Below are positions 53,571 through 61,953 of a stretch of DNA of 64,000 nt, in pieces. Numbering within the stretch: the first letter of the stretch is position 1; each line of letters starts with the position of its first letter. This DNA comes from Marinobacter salarius (GTDB lineage Bacteria; Pseudomonadota; Gammaproteobacteria; Pseudomonadales; Oleiphilaceae), in contig CP007152.1 in NCBI GenBank assembly GCA_000831005.1, forward strand, positions 2,294,001 through 2,358,000. Reading direction: 5' to 3'. A model generated the notes under the pieces. It saw only the letters and a program-made list of their open reading frames with translations. It searched no databases and was not told where the DNA came from. The translations under genes and the position numbers were made by a program.

Positions 53571-54352
53571 GCAGACTCCTCCCGGATGCGGCCGATATGA
53601 TCCCGCAGTTCGAACACCAGTTCGGCAAATTCGTCGGTATAGGTCACCGCCAGGTCCCGGGGACGGGGCAGGTCCACCGGTTTGCGTACCAGGATGCGCC
53701 CGGGGCCCTTGCTCATCACATATACCGTGTCAGCCAGGAATACCGCCTCCCGCAGGTCGTGGGTGACCAGTACCACGGTAAAGGGTTCTTCCTGCCACAG
53801 GTCCCGGACCATGCACCACAGCTCTTCCCGGGTGAAGGCATCGAGTGCGCCGAAGGGCTCGTCCAGCATCAGCAGGGACGGGCGATGGATCAGCGCGCGA
53901 CAGATGGACGCTCGTTGCTGCATGCCACCGGAGAGCTCCCAGGGAAACTTGTCCTCGCAGCCAGCCAGTCCCACACGGGCCAGCAGGGCCCGGCCCTGTT
54001 CCTGGAACTTCGCCTTTTCGGCCCGGAAGCGGTGGCGGTAGTCCTGCACGATTTCCATTGGCAGCAGGATATTGTCCAGGGTGGTCCGCCAGGGCAGCAG
54101 GTTGGAGGCCTGGAAGGCCATACCCACGCCTCTTTGCGGGCCAGACACCTGTTTGCCGCCCAGGTAGACATAGCCGTCGCTGGGAGGCGCCAGCCCGGTT
54201 ACCAGTTTCATCAGGGTGGACTTGCCGCAGCCGGACGGGCCGACCACGGCGACAAACTCGTTCTCCCGAACGCTGAGAGAGATATTCTCAATGGCCATGG
54301 GACCTTCTTCCCCATAGCGCATGCTGACATTTTCGAATTCGACCAGATCCAT
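53567..54352 (-). CDS. ABC transporter ATP-binding protein (NitT/TauT-like)
   Basis: ATPase of 261 residues. Walker A is GPSGCGKSTLMKLVTGL near residue 38, Q-loop GVGMAFQASNLLPWRTTLDN near 85, signature ELSGGMQQRASICRALI near 140, Walker B LLMLDEPFGALDAFTREELW near 163, switch LVTHDLREAVFLAD near 195. It overlaps the permease start by four bases and follows the binding-protein gene by 52 bases. Confidence 0.87.
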   Translation of the reverse strand: MDLVEFENVSMRYGEEGPMAIENISLSVRENEFVAVVGPSGCGKSTLMKLVTGLAPPSDGYVYLGGKQVSGPQRGVGMAFQASNLLPWRTTLDNILLPMEIVQDYRHRFRAEKAKFQEQGRALLARVGLAGCEDKFPWELSGGMQQRASICRALIHRPSLLMLDEPFGALDAFTREELWCMVRDLWQEEPFTVVLVTHDLREAVFLADTVYVMSKGPGRILVRKPVDLPRPRDLAVTYTDEFAELVFELRDHIGRIREESA

Positions 54353-54404
54353 CAGGAACTCCGGCAGTTATGGTCAGCCCGGGCAGTTGCCCGGGCCTGG
54401 CGGG

Positions 54405-55448
54405 TTAGTCAATCATCCGCGTTTCGCGGGGCGGCAGGTAGCTGCTGTCAAACAGCGCTTCGAGTTCCGGTGAAGCCTCCAGTCCGTAGGAGGCGACCAT
54501 GTCCTCCAGGGCCCGGGCCATGCGATCGTCCGTAACGGCACCCAGGCCTTCGGCACGGGTCTCTTCGGTGATCACGTTGGTCTCCAGCGCGAGTTTAAGC
54601 CGGCGCAGCTCCAGGTCTTCCTTGATCAGGCCATCCCGTTGTTTGACATATTTGATGGCGGCTTCTGGATCATCGATAGTTTCCTGCAGGGCCTTGTTGA
54701 AGGCCTTCAGAAAGCCCCGGACCGCTTCCGGGTTCTCTTCCAGCAGTTCATTGCGGGCGATGATGGTGTTGCCGTAGAACTCCACCCCGAAGTCCGGGTA
54801 TTTCAGGGCGACGATGTTGTCCGGGTCCACGCCCCGGGCCTCCAGGTTCAGCAGGCTGGTGAAGTAGAACCCGGTTATACCGTCGAGCTCACCCCGGGCC
54901 AGCAGGGTTTCGCGGATAGCCGGCTCAACCGATTGCCATTCCACGTCATCCACCGCAAGGCCGTTGTGGCGGGCAAACGACGGCCAGGCCTTGCGGCCGC
55001 CATCGAAGACCGGTGCACCGAGGGTCTTGCCCTTGAGGTCTTCCGGCGTCTCGATACCTGATTCCTTGAGGGCAAACACCGCTGCGGGCATGGCGTTGTA
55101 AACCATGTAGACCCCGGTGACCCCGGTGTCCGGATTCTTCGCGGTGGTCTCGGTGAGGGCACTATAGTCGGCGAAGCCCATGTCGTAGCTGTTGGTGGCC
55201 ACCCGGGTCACTGCACCCGCAGAGCCATTGCCCGAGTCGATGGTGACGTCGAGGCCCTCATCCGCGAAATAGCCCTTCTCAAGAGCCATCAGGAAGGGCG
55301 CAGAAGGCCCCTCGAAGCGCCAATCCAGGGTAAAACGGATCTCGGTTTCGGCCAGAGCACCCGAAGTGGTCGAGGCCAGGGCGCCGCCCAGCAGGAGTGC
55401 GGAGCCTAGCCGTTTTAGCAGGCCCGGTTTGCGGTGGTTGTCGTTCAT
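54405..55448 (-). CDS. ABC transporter substrate-binding protein (NMT1/THI5-like)
   Basis: Periplasmic binding protein of ~347 residues with a Sec signal (SALLLGGALASTTSGALAET, mature near residue 34). NMT1/THI5-like blocks: IRFTLDWRFEGPSAPFLMAL, EKGYFADEGLDVTIDSGNGS, YDMGFADYSALTE and KGKTLGAPVFDGGRKAWPSF. The family binds pyrimidine precursors, riboflavin, sulfonates and other ring compounds; a purine or pyrimidine base is likely here because a RutR-like operator lies 110 bases upstream. The ATG at 55448 with aggaag upstream is chosen over a longer open frame that has no such site or signal. Confidence 0.83.
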   Translation of the reverse strand: MNDNHRKPGLLKRLGSALLLGGALASTTSGALAETEIRFTLDWRFEGPSAPFLMALEKGYFADEGLDVTIDSGNGSAGAVTRVATNSYDMGFADYSALTETTAKNPDTGVTGVYMVYNAMPAAVFALKESGIETPEDLKGKTLGAPVFDGGRKAWPSFARHNGLAVDDVEWQSVEPAIRETLLARGELDGITGFYFTSLLNLEARGVDPDNIVALKYPDFGVEFYGNTIIARNELLEENPEAVRGFLKAFNKALQETIDDPEAAIKYVKQRDGLIKEDLELRRLKLALETNVITEETRAEGLGAVTDDRMARALEDMVASYGLEASPELEALFDSSYLPPRETRMID

Positions 55449-55557
55449 GGTACTTCCTCGCTTTGTCGTTGAATCCTGTATTCTGGTGTTGTGCCAACAG
55501 GGCCCGAGCAATTGGCATACCAGTGTGGCCTTCATGACGACAGAGGACTGTAAAACC

Positions 55558-55571
55558 TGACCATATGGTCT
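55558..55571. promoter_or_regulatory. RutR-like operator upstream of the NMT1-type ABC operon
   Basis: TGACCATATGGTCT contains the perfect palindrome GACCA-TA-TGGTC and matches the RutR core. It lies 110 bases before the binding-protein start codon. Confidence 0.65.
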
Positions 55572-55984
55572 GTTTGTGATGTTGGTGCCAGTGCGCATGG
55601 CGGTGAGGGTGCACGGAATTGAGGCCCCGGCTTTGAGTCGTGGGCTATTTCGGTGCGACCAACCCGGTTGCAGCAAGGGGCGCTTGCGTACCGGAGCTCG
55701 AAGGTTGCACTGAATATAGGTGTTACCGGGTCTACCGGTTTCAGTGCGGAAGTTCGGTATTGTGAGTGTCATTCTACCCAAGCAGGCAGCGTACCCTCTG
55801 GCCTTTTGACCAGCTTTCTGAGAAGTCCAAGGACAGCGCTGTACAGAAAGTGCGGATACATGGGCGTATTCGCTGACGTAACCCGCACAGTAATGAGACA
55901 GCGGGTGAGCCGACGGGATCGACTGGCTCGGCCAGTGGGTGCTGCTGAGGGGCTCCCACGCGCGGTTGAGAATGGTAAAACCCC
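55572..55984. other. Unassigned segment replacing the 3' end of xdhA
   Basis: About 410 bases between the operator and the point where similarity to XdhA stops. A short palindrome AATCCCCGTCGGGGTT (minus strand) marks the left end of the lost homology near 55980. Minus-strand frames remain open through much of it but show no family. It may be a rearrangement junction or remnant of an inserted element. Confidence 0.45.
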
Positions 55985-57259
55985 GACGGGGATTTGAAGT
56001 TCGTTTGCGGCCCGGGCCGGGGTGGCGGCCATGCCACCGAAGGCCAGCCGGCAATCCGCCACCACGCCGTCCTCTACAGTCAGGCGGAAGGCGCCCAGCA
56101 CCGCGGAGATATCGTCGTCCAGGCGCTTGGAGACCTTGTAGATGTAAAGCTGCTCGTTGGCCCGGGGGACCGGCACCCGTACCGAGTGCACGAACTCACC
56201 GGGTTTCAGGTCGGTCTGCTTGTAGCCGTGGAAGAAGTCCTCCAGGGGCAGCCGTCGGTCGCCGTCCGGGCCGTCCAGCACCAGGGTGGCATCCAGGGCG
56301 ATCAGGGGCGGGGGCATATCACCGATGGGGGAGGCGTTGGCAATGTTGCCGCCGAGGGTGCCCCGGTTGCGGATCTGCAGGGAGCCCAGGCGTTCCACCA
56401 TCGGGTCAAACGCCGGCCACAGTGCTGATAGTGGTCCACGGAATTGCTGATAGGTGGCGGCGGCGCCGATGACCAGTTCATCCCCTTCCTGTGTGCAGCC
56501 TTTCAGTTCATCGACCCGTTCCACGCTGATCAGGTGCGGCAGTGCCTTCAGTTGCTGGGTGATTTCCAGGGCCAGGTCGGTGCTGCCAGCCACCAGCCGG
56601 GAGTCGGGGAAGTTACGGCGCAGCTCCCGCAGCTCGGCCAGGGTGGCGGGGGCGTCGTATCGGAGACCGTCCGTCGTGCCGGACGAGACGCTGCCACCCG
56701 GAATGCCCGACAGTTCGGGTCTGGCGCTCGTGCCACACAGGCTGGCGGCGGGGTGGGATGGCTCCGGTGTCCACTCCTGCACCAGGGCCTGGCGCCCAGC
56801 CTCGATGATGGGCCGGTAACCGGTGCAGCGGCACAGGTTACCGGACAGGGCTTCCAGTAACCGGTGATCGTCCGGGGTTGGGCCCTCCTTATTGGCATGG
56901 AAGGCGACCAGCGACATAACGATGCCGGGCGTACAAAACCCGCACTGGGCGCCGTGCTTCTCCATCATCGAGCGTTGCACCGGGTGGCCCGGCTCCTGCT
57001 GAAAGGCCTCAACCGTGATCAGCTCCTTGCCATGCAGTCCGCCCACCAGGCTGATGCAGCTGTTGATGGCCTCGTACCGAATGTTGCCCTGCGGATCAGG
57101 GGTTCCGGTGATCACGGTGCAGGCACCGCAGTCACCGGAGGCACAGCCCTCTTTGGTGCCGGTGAGTCGCATTTTGGTGCGCAACCATTCCAGGATGCTC
57201 AAATTTGGGTCGACCTGGTCAACTTTTTCAGTTCGACCGTTCAGAACAAATTCAATCAC
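55769..57259 (-). CDS. xdhA: Xanthine dehydrogenase small subunit XdhA, altered C-terminus
   Basis: Iron-sulfur and FAD subunit of xanthine dehydrogenase. The 2Fe-2S motifs are complete: CASGDCGACTV near residue 40, CGFCTPGIVMSLV near 105 and NLCRCTGYRPIIEA near 140. The FAD domain follows (DSRLVAGSTDLALEITQQLK; LGGNIANASPIGDMPPPLIA). Similarity stops after GGMAATPARA near residue 422; the last ~70 residues read as unrelated sequence and the usual end block (DVRASxxYR...) is missing. No large subunit xdhB or chaperone xdhC follows, although they normally do. The enzyme is probably non-functional unless these lie elsewhere. It is divergent from the nucleoside transporter genes. Confidence 0.8.
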   Translation of the reverse strand: MIEFVLNGRTEKVDQVDPNLSILEWLRTKMRLTGTKEGCASGDCGACTVITGTPDPQGNIRYEAINSCISLVGGLHGKELITVEAFQQEPGHPVQRSMMEKHGAQCGFCTPGIVMSLVAFHANKEGPTPDDHRLLEALSGNLCRCTGYRPIIEAGRQALVQEWTPEPSHPAASLCGTSARPELSGIPGGSVSSGTTDGLRYDAPATLAELRELRRNFPDSRLVAGSTDLALEITQQLKALPHLISVERVDELKGCTQEGDELVIGAAATYQQFRGPLSALWPAFDPMVERLGSLQIRNRGTLGGNIANASPIGDMPPPLIALDATLVLDGPDGDRRLPLEDFFHGYKQTDLKPGEFVHSVRVPVPRANEQLYIYKVSKRLDDDISAVLGAFRLTVEDGVVADCRLAFGGMAATPARAANELQIPVGVLPFSTARGSPSAAPTGRASRSRRLTRCLITVRVTSANTPMYPHFLYSAVLGLLRKLVKRPEGTLPAWVE

Positions 57260-57358
57260 GGCTCTCTCCGCTTGCAGGCTATTTGCGGTTTTTCACGGCT
57301 ACCTGCTTTCTATTACAGACAGGCATTCCGCTGCTTATAGGCCGGTTTCTGCAAAAAT

Positions 57359-57374
57359 CTGACCAATTGGTTCA
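57359..57374. promoter_or_regulatory. RutR-like operator in xdhA / transporter divergent region, site 1
   Basis: CTGACCA-AT-TGGTTCA: the left half is exact and the inner ten bases (ACCAATTGGT) form a palindrome, while the right half has a changed end. It lies 100 bases before the xdhA start. Confidence 0.55.
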
Positions 57375-57433
57375 TTTAGCGGTTTTTCGGGTTTCGTTAA
57401 CTATTGGCAAGCATATTGCTAACCTCTCAAATG

Positions 57434-57449
57434 TTGATTGGTTGGTCAG
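57434..57449. promoter_or_regulatory. RutR-like operator in xdhA / transporter divergent region, site 2
   Basis: TTGATTG-GT-TGGTCAG: the right half matches the consensus well, the left half only at TTGA. It lies ~47 bases before the ATPase start codon at 57496, on the transporter side. Confidence 0.45.
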
Positions 57450-57495
57450 TTTATGTATTGGCCAGGCCGGAATGGGTAACGAGAAGAGGCTGTGT

Positions 57496-59031
57496 ATGAC
57501 TGCGGCACTGCGCCTGAAACTGGAAAACATCGTCAAGGAATACCCGGGGTGTCGGGCAAACGATGGTATCGATCTGACGGTGGGCGCCGGGGAGATTCAT
57601 GCACTGCTGGGGGAGAACGGTGCCGGTAAGAGCACCCTGATGAAGGTGATCTACGGGGTGGTGCAGCCGGACGAGGGGCGCATGATCTGGAATGGCCACC
57701 CGGTCACGGTTGACAGTCCGGCCCGGGCCCGGGAGATGGGTATTGGCATGGTGTTCCAGCACTTCTCCCTGTTCGAGACCCTCACCGTGGCAGAAAACAT
57801 TGCGCTGGGACTGCCCGCTGACGAGGCCCGTGACCGACGCAAGCTGGACCAGCGTATCCGTGAGGTATCCGGGCGTTATGGCATGGCGCTGGACCCCCGG
57901 CGCTATGTCAGCACCCTGTCGGTGGGCGAACGCCAGCGGGTGGAAATTGTCCGTTGCCTGATCCAGGAGAGCACATTGCTGATACTGGACGAGCCTACCT
58001 CGGTGCTGACCCCGCAGGAAGTGACCGCACTGTTTGCCACCCTCCGGCAGCTCTCGAGCGAGGGCTGCAGCATCCTGTTTATCAGTCACAAGCTGGAAGA
58101 GGTGCGCCGCCTGTGCCACAACGCCACCGTTCTGCGTCAGGGGAAAGTCAGCGGTGGTTGCCGGCCTGGTGAGGTCTCTGCGGTGGATATTGCGCGCCTG
58201 ATGGTGGGCGATGACACACCCATTTCCACTCAGGTTTCTGCTGCACAGGCCGGCGATGTGTTGCTGGGTGTCCGCAACCTTGGTTGCAAAAGGCGGGACC
58301 CCTTCGGTACCAGCCTCACGGATGTGAGCTTTGAACTGCGTCAGGGTGAGATCGTCGGTATTGCCGGGGTTGCCGGTAATGGCCAGGACGAATTGCTCAA
58401 GGCCCTGTCGGGGGAAATCCGCCCGGACCGGGGAAGCATGGACCTCGATAGCATGAGGATGAATGCCCTGTCTCCGGCGCAGCGTCGCAAACTGGGTGTT
58501 GCCGTTGTACCGGAGGAGCGCCTGGGCCGGGGTGCGGTACCGGGGATGTCCCTGGCGCAGAATGCCCTGCTGACCGCCTCCGGGCAGGACCTGGTGGACC
58601 GGGGCATTATCCGTTTCGGCCGGGTGCGCGCGTTCTCCCGCGAGGTGATCCGACGCTTTGGTGTGCGCTGTACCGGCGAGGACAGCACCGCCGCGAGTCT
58701 GTCCGGGGGCAACCTGCAAAAATATATTATCGGCCGGGAGGCGCTGCAGAATCCGCGTCTGCTGGTAGCGTCCCATCCCACCTGGGGCGTGGACGTGGGC
58801 TCGGCGGTTGCCATCCATGAAGCACTGGTGAAGCTGCGGGAAGAGGGTGCATCGATCCTGCTGATCTCCGAAGACCTGGATGAGCTGTTCCAGCTTTGCA
58901 GTCGAATCGGCGCCCTCTGCGAAGGCCGCCTGTCGCCACTGGCGTGTACTGCGGAGCTGAGCATCGAACAGCTGGGTGAGTGGATGGCGGGTGGGTTCGA
59001 CAGCGGGGAGGCTTCCCATGCTGCTGCTTGA
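57496..59031 (+). CDS. Nucleoside/purine ABC importer, double ATPase (BMP-associated)
   Basis: Two fused ABC domains, 511 residues, as in NupO/BmpA-linked and sugar importers. First domain: Walker A GENGAGKSTLMKVIYG near residue 37, signature LSVGERQRVEIVRCL near 140, Walker B LLILDEPTSVLTPQE near 160. Second domain: GVAGNGQDELLKALSGE near 292 (degenerate Walker A), LSGGNLQKYIIGREA near 400 and LLVASHPTWGVDVGSA near 420, where the usual catalytic Glu is replaced, normal for this class. The ATG at 57496 has agagg six bases upstream. It overlaps the permease gene by 14 bases. The binding protein at 48688 is the likely partner. Confidence 0.86.
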   Translation: MTAALRLKLENIVKEYPGCRANDGIDLTVGAGEIHALLGENGAGKSTLMKVIYGVVQPDEGRMIWNGHPVTVDSPARAREMGIGMVFQHFSLFETLTVAENIALGLPADEARDRRKLDQRIREVSGRYGMALDPRRYVSTLSVGERQRVEIVRCLIQESTLLILDEPTSVLTPQEVTALFATLRQLSSEGCSILFISHKLEEVRRLCHNATVLRQGKVSGGCRPGEVSAVDIARLMVGDDTPISTQVSAAQAGDVLLGVRNLGCKRRDPFGTSLTDVSFELRQGEIVGIAGVAGNGQDELLKALSGEIRPDRGSMDLDSMRMNALSPAQRRKLGVAVVPEERLGRGAVPGMSLAQNALLTASGQDLVDRGIIRFGRVRAFSREVIRRFGVRCTGEDSTAASLSGGNLQKYIIGREALQNPRLLVASHPTWGVDVGSAVAIHEALVKLREEGASILLISEDLDELFQLCSRIGALCEGRLSPLACTAELSIEQLGEWMAGGFDSGEASHAAA

Positions 59032-61045
59032 ACGTCGCCCCGTTGATTCCTCACTGATGCGCTGGGCCTCCCCGGTGCTGGCCCTGGTGCTGACGGTGAT
59101 CACCGGTTTCGTGCTGTTCCTGGCCATGGGCAAGGACCCGGTGGAAGGGCTGACCTTCTTCTTTATCACCCCGATCAGCGACCTGATCGGCCTGGCGGAA
59201 CTGGGCCTGAAAATGGCACCCCTGCTGCTGTGTGCGGCGGGCCTGACCGTCTGTTATCGCGCCAAGCTGTGGAACATCGGCGCCGAGGGGCATTTCCTGA
59301 TGGGTGCCCTGGGGGCCAGTGCGGTGGCGGTTCAGCTGGTGGACGCGTCCGGTGTCTGGGTGCTGCCAGTCGTGCTGGTGGCGGGCGTCCTGGCGGGCAT
59401 GCTGTGGGCGGCGATTGCCGCGGGTCTGAAGACCCACCTGCACTGCAATGAAATCCTGACCACCATCATGCTCAACTACATTGCCCTGAACCTGCTGCTG
59501 TATGCGGTTCACGGTCCCCTAAAGGACCCCTACGGCTTTGGCTTCCCGCAATCGGTCATGTTTGGTGAGTCTGCGCTGCTGCCAGACCTGATTCCCGGTA
59601 CCCGTCTCCATCTGGGGCTGGCGTTTGGCCTGCTCGCGGCGGTAAGTGTGTGGGTACTGTTTGCACGCAGTTTTATCGGTTTCCAGCTCAAAGTGATCGG
59701 CCAGGATCACCGTGCCGCTGCCTTCGCCGGCTTTGGCGCCCGCCGCCTGACCTGGTTCGCCTTCCTGGTCGGTGGTGCCACCGCTGGCCTGGCCGGTGCC
59801 TCGGAAGTCACCGGCCCGATCGGCCAGCTGGTCCCCCAGGTGTCCCCGGGCTACGGCTATACCGCGATCATCGTGGTGTTCCTCGGCCGGATGCATGCCC
59901 TGGGCATCATTGCCGCCAGTGCCCTGCTGGCACTGACCTTTATCGGCGGTGAGATGCTGCAGATCGCCATGAACATGCCCAAGGCCGTTACCGGGTTATT
60001 CCAGGGTCTGCTGCTGTTCTACCTGCTGACCTGCGATGCCTTTATCCATTACCGGATACGCCTCCATGCGCCAGTCCGCAAACCCACTCGTGTAGCAGCA
60101 CCAGCTGCCACCCAGGAGCCTGAGATGGAGCTGCTGACCAACATTCTGGCGGCTATGGTGGTGGCGGGCACTCCGCTGCTGCTAGTAGCCCTGGGCGAAC
60201 TGATCTGCGAGCGCTCAGGCGTTCTCAACCTGGGGCAGGAGGGCATGATGCTGATGGGCGCCGTAGCCGGTTTCGTGGTGGCGTTGACTACCGGCAGCCT
60301 GGCCGTGGCGGTGTTCGCTGCGGTGTTCGCCGGCATCGGCATGGCCCTGTTATTCGCTTTTATGGCCGTTACACTGGCCGCCAACCAGTACGCCGCGGGC
60401 CTGGCCCTGACCATCTTTGGCACCGGCTTGAGTGCCTTCGTGGGCGCCGGGTTTGTAGGGGAGTCCATTAATGGTTTCGAACGGGTAGCGATTCCCCTGC
60501 TCAGTGACATTCCGGTGATCGGGCGCGTGCTGTTCCACCAGGACCTGCTGGTATATTTCTCACTGGTGGCCTTTGCCGGGATCTGGCTGTTCCTGCACCA
60601 CAGCCGTGGCGGCCTACTGCTGCGCGCTGTCGGTGAGGATCCCGAAGCCGCCAATGCCAATGGCCTCAAGGTGCTGGTAGTCCGCTACCTGGCGGTGGTT
60701 TTCGGCGGCGGCATGGCCGGACTGGCCGGCGCCTACCTGTCACTGGCCTATACCCCCATGTGGACCGAGAACATGACCGCCGGCCGCGGCTGGATCGCCC
60801 TGGCGTTGGTGGTCTTCGCAACCTGGCGACCGGAGCGGGTGCTGATAGGCGCCTGGCTGTTCGGCGCCGCCAGCATCCTGCACCTGGTGCTGCAGGGCCT
60901 GGGCTGGCGGGCCTCCACGGAGCTGCTGGCGATGCTGCCCTATGTGGTCACCATCCTGATGTTGATTCTGCTCTCCTTCGACCCGGTTCGTACCCGGCTA
61001 AACACACCGCTTTCACTCGGCCAGCCCTACCGGCCCAGCCACTAA
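59018..61045 (+). CDS. Fused pair of nucleoside/purine ABC permeases
   Basis: One open frame of 675 residues holds both permease families that are normally separate in BMP-type importers. The first half (residues ~1-345) has CYRAKLWNIGAEGHFLMGAL and HCNEILTTIMLNYIALNLLL. The second half starts at MELLTNILAAMVVAGTPLLL (residue ~370) and has SGVLNLGQEGMMLMGAVAGF and LAANQYAAGLALTIFGTGLS. The joint near 60085-60125 contains TGAGATG, which in another frame would be a stop followed by a start. So the fusion may be real, or a one-base loss upstream may have joined two genes. GGGGAGG precedes the ATG at 59018. Confidence 0.82.
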   Translation: MLLLERRPVDSSLMRWASPVLALVLTVITGFVLFLAMGKDPVEGLTFFFITPISDLIGLAELGLKMAPLLLCAAGLTVCYRAKLWNIGAEGHFLMGALGASAVAVQLVDASGVWVLPVVLVAGVLAGMLWAAIAAGLKTHLHCNEILTTIMLNYIALNLLLYAVHGPLKDPYGFGFPQSVMFGESALLPDLIPGTRLHLGLAFGLLAAVSVWVLFARSFIGFQLKVIGQDHRAAAFAGFGARRLTWFAFLVGGATAGLAGASEVTGPIGQLVPQVSPGYGYTAIIVVFLGRMHALGIIAASALLALTFIGGEMLQIAMNMPKAVTGLFQGLLLFYLLTCDAFIHYRIRLHAPVRKPTRVAAPAATQEPEMELLTNILAAMVVAGTPLLLVALGELICERSGVLNLGQEGMMLMGAVAGFVVALTTGSLAVAVFAAVFAGIGMALLFAFMAVTLAANQYAAGLALTIFGTGLSAFVGAGFVGESINGFERVAIPLLSDIPVIGRVLFHQDLLVYFSLVAFAGIWLFLHHSRGGLLLRAVGEDPEAANANGLKVLVVRYLAVVFGGGMAGLAGAYLSLAYTPMWTENMTAGRGWIALALVVFATWRPERVLIGAWLFGAASILHLVLQGLGWRASTELLAMLPYVVTILMLILLSFDPVRTRLNTPLSLGQPYRPSH

Positions 61046-61107
61046 CAATAACCATCACCCGTTTGCCAACGATGACTCAAAAAGAACGTAACCAGAGAGG
61101 TTCAACC

Positions 61108-61884
61108 ATGAATGCATTTCGTAAAACGCTGATCGCTGGCTGTGTTGCTGCAGCTTCCTTTGCACCTGCGGCCCATGCCGAGAAATTCTTCGGCGGGTCC
61201 AGTATTTCCATCCTACACAGTAACCAGTACCAGGGTGTGGAGTTCGACGCCGGCGGTGACGGTGGCATGGAATACGAAGCGACCTATATGACCTTCGAGA
61301 ATGCTACTGCCCACGACTGGGGCGGCACCTTCTTCTTCATTGACCGGGATCAGCCCCAGGGGGACCTGGAAGGCACCGACGAAGTCTACGGTGAATTCGC
61401 ACCCACGCTCAGTGGCAGCTGGCTGACCGGGCAGAACCTGTCCTTCGGTCCGGTCAAGGATGTGGTGCTGGCGGGCCAGTACGAATTTGGTGGCGGTACC
61501 GAAGTCAATAACTACATGGCCGGCTTTGGCCTGGCCTGGGACCTGCCCGGCTTCAATTACTTCAACACCGCGTTCTACTACGTGAACAACAGTGAGGTCG
61601 CCGATGACTGGCAGACGACCGTTACGTGGGCGGTACCTTTCAATGTCGGTCCGGCGCTGTTTCTGGTGGACGGCTATATCGACTGGTCCACCTCGGCGAG
61701 CGACCATGAGTCGGAATTTCAGTTCACCCCGCAGATCAAACTGGATGTGGGCAATTTCATGGGCAGCCCGGGCAAGCTCTACGCCGGCGTTGAGTACCAG
61801 TACTGGAACAACAAGTTCGGTCTGGACGATACCCTGATCGACACGCAGAGCTCTGTGAGTGCATTGGTAAAATTCCACTTTTGA
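61108..61884 (+). CDS. Tsx-like nucleoside-specific outer-membrane channel
   Basis: The 258-residue protein has a signal peptide ending in PAAHAEKFFG, then an alternating beta-strand pattern and a final Phe (ALVKFHF), as in 12-strand outer-membrane channels of the Tsx/OmpK family. Aromatic-rich strands such as FNYFNTAFYYVNNSEV and GKLYAGVEYQYWNNKFGL are typical. Tsx passes nucleosides, so it completes the import route: channel, binding protein, permease and ATPase. Ribosome site gagagg precedes the ATG. Confidence 0.78.
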   Translation: MNAFRKTLIAGCVAAASFAPAAHAEKFFGGSSISILHSNQYQGVEFDAGGDGGMEYEATYMTFENATAHDWGGTFFFIDRDQPQGDLEGTDEVYGEFAPTLSGSWLTGQNLSFGPVKDVVLAGQYEFGGGTEVNNYMAGFGLAWDLPGFNYFNTAFYYVNNSEVADDWQTTVTWAVPFNVGPALFLVDGYIDWSTSASDHESEFQFTPQIKLDVGNFMGSPGKLYAGVEYQYWNNKFGLDDTLIDTQSSVSALVKFHF

Positions 61885-61893
61885 TCCGTCACG

Positions 61894-61924
61894 GGAGTCC
61901 GGCAGAATCATTCTGTCGGACTCC
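61894..61924 (+). terminator. Stem-loop after the Tsx-like gene
   Basis: Fourteen-base arms (GGAGTCCGGCAGAA and TTCTGTCGGACTCC, one G-U pair) with a three-base loop begin ten bases after the stop. Only AC-rich sequence follows, no T run, so it may be an mRNA end protector or a weak terminator before the TetR gene. Confidence 0.55.
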
Positions 61925-61953
61925 TGAACAAATGGACAACAAGTGAGAAGCCA

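Noticed and set aside
55449..56054. 200-residue N-terminal extension of the NMT1-type binding protein
   Set aside because: It would place the signal peptide in the middle of the protein and cover the RutR-like operator; the ATG at 55448 has a ribosome site and a direct signal.
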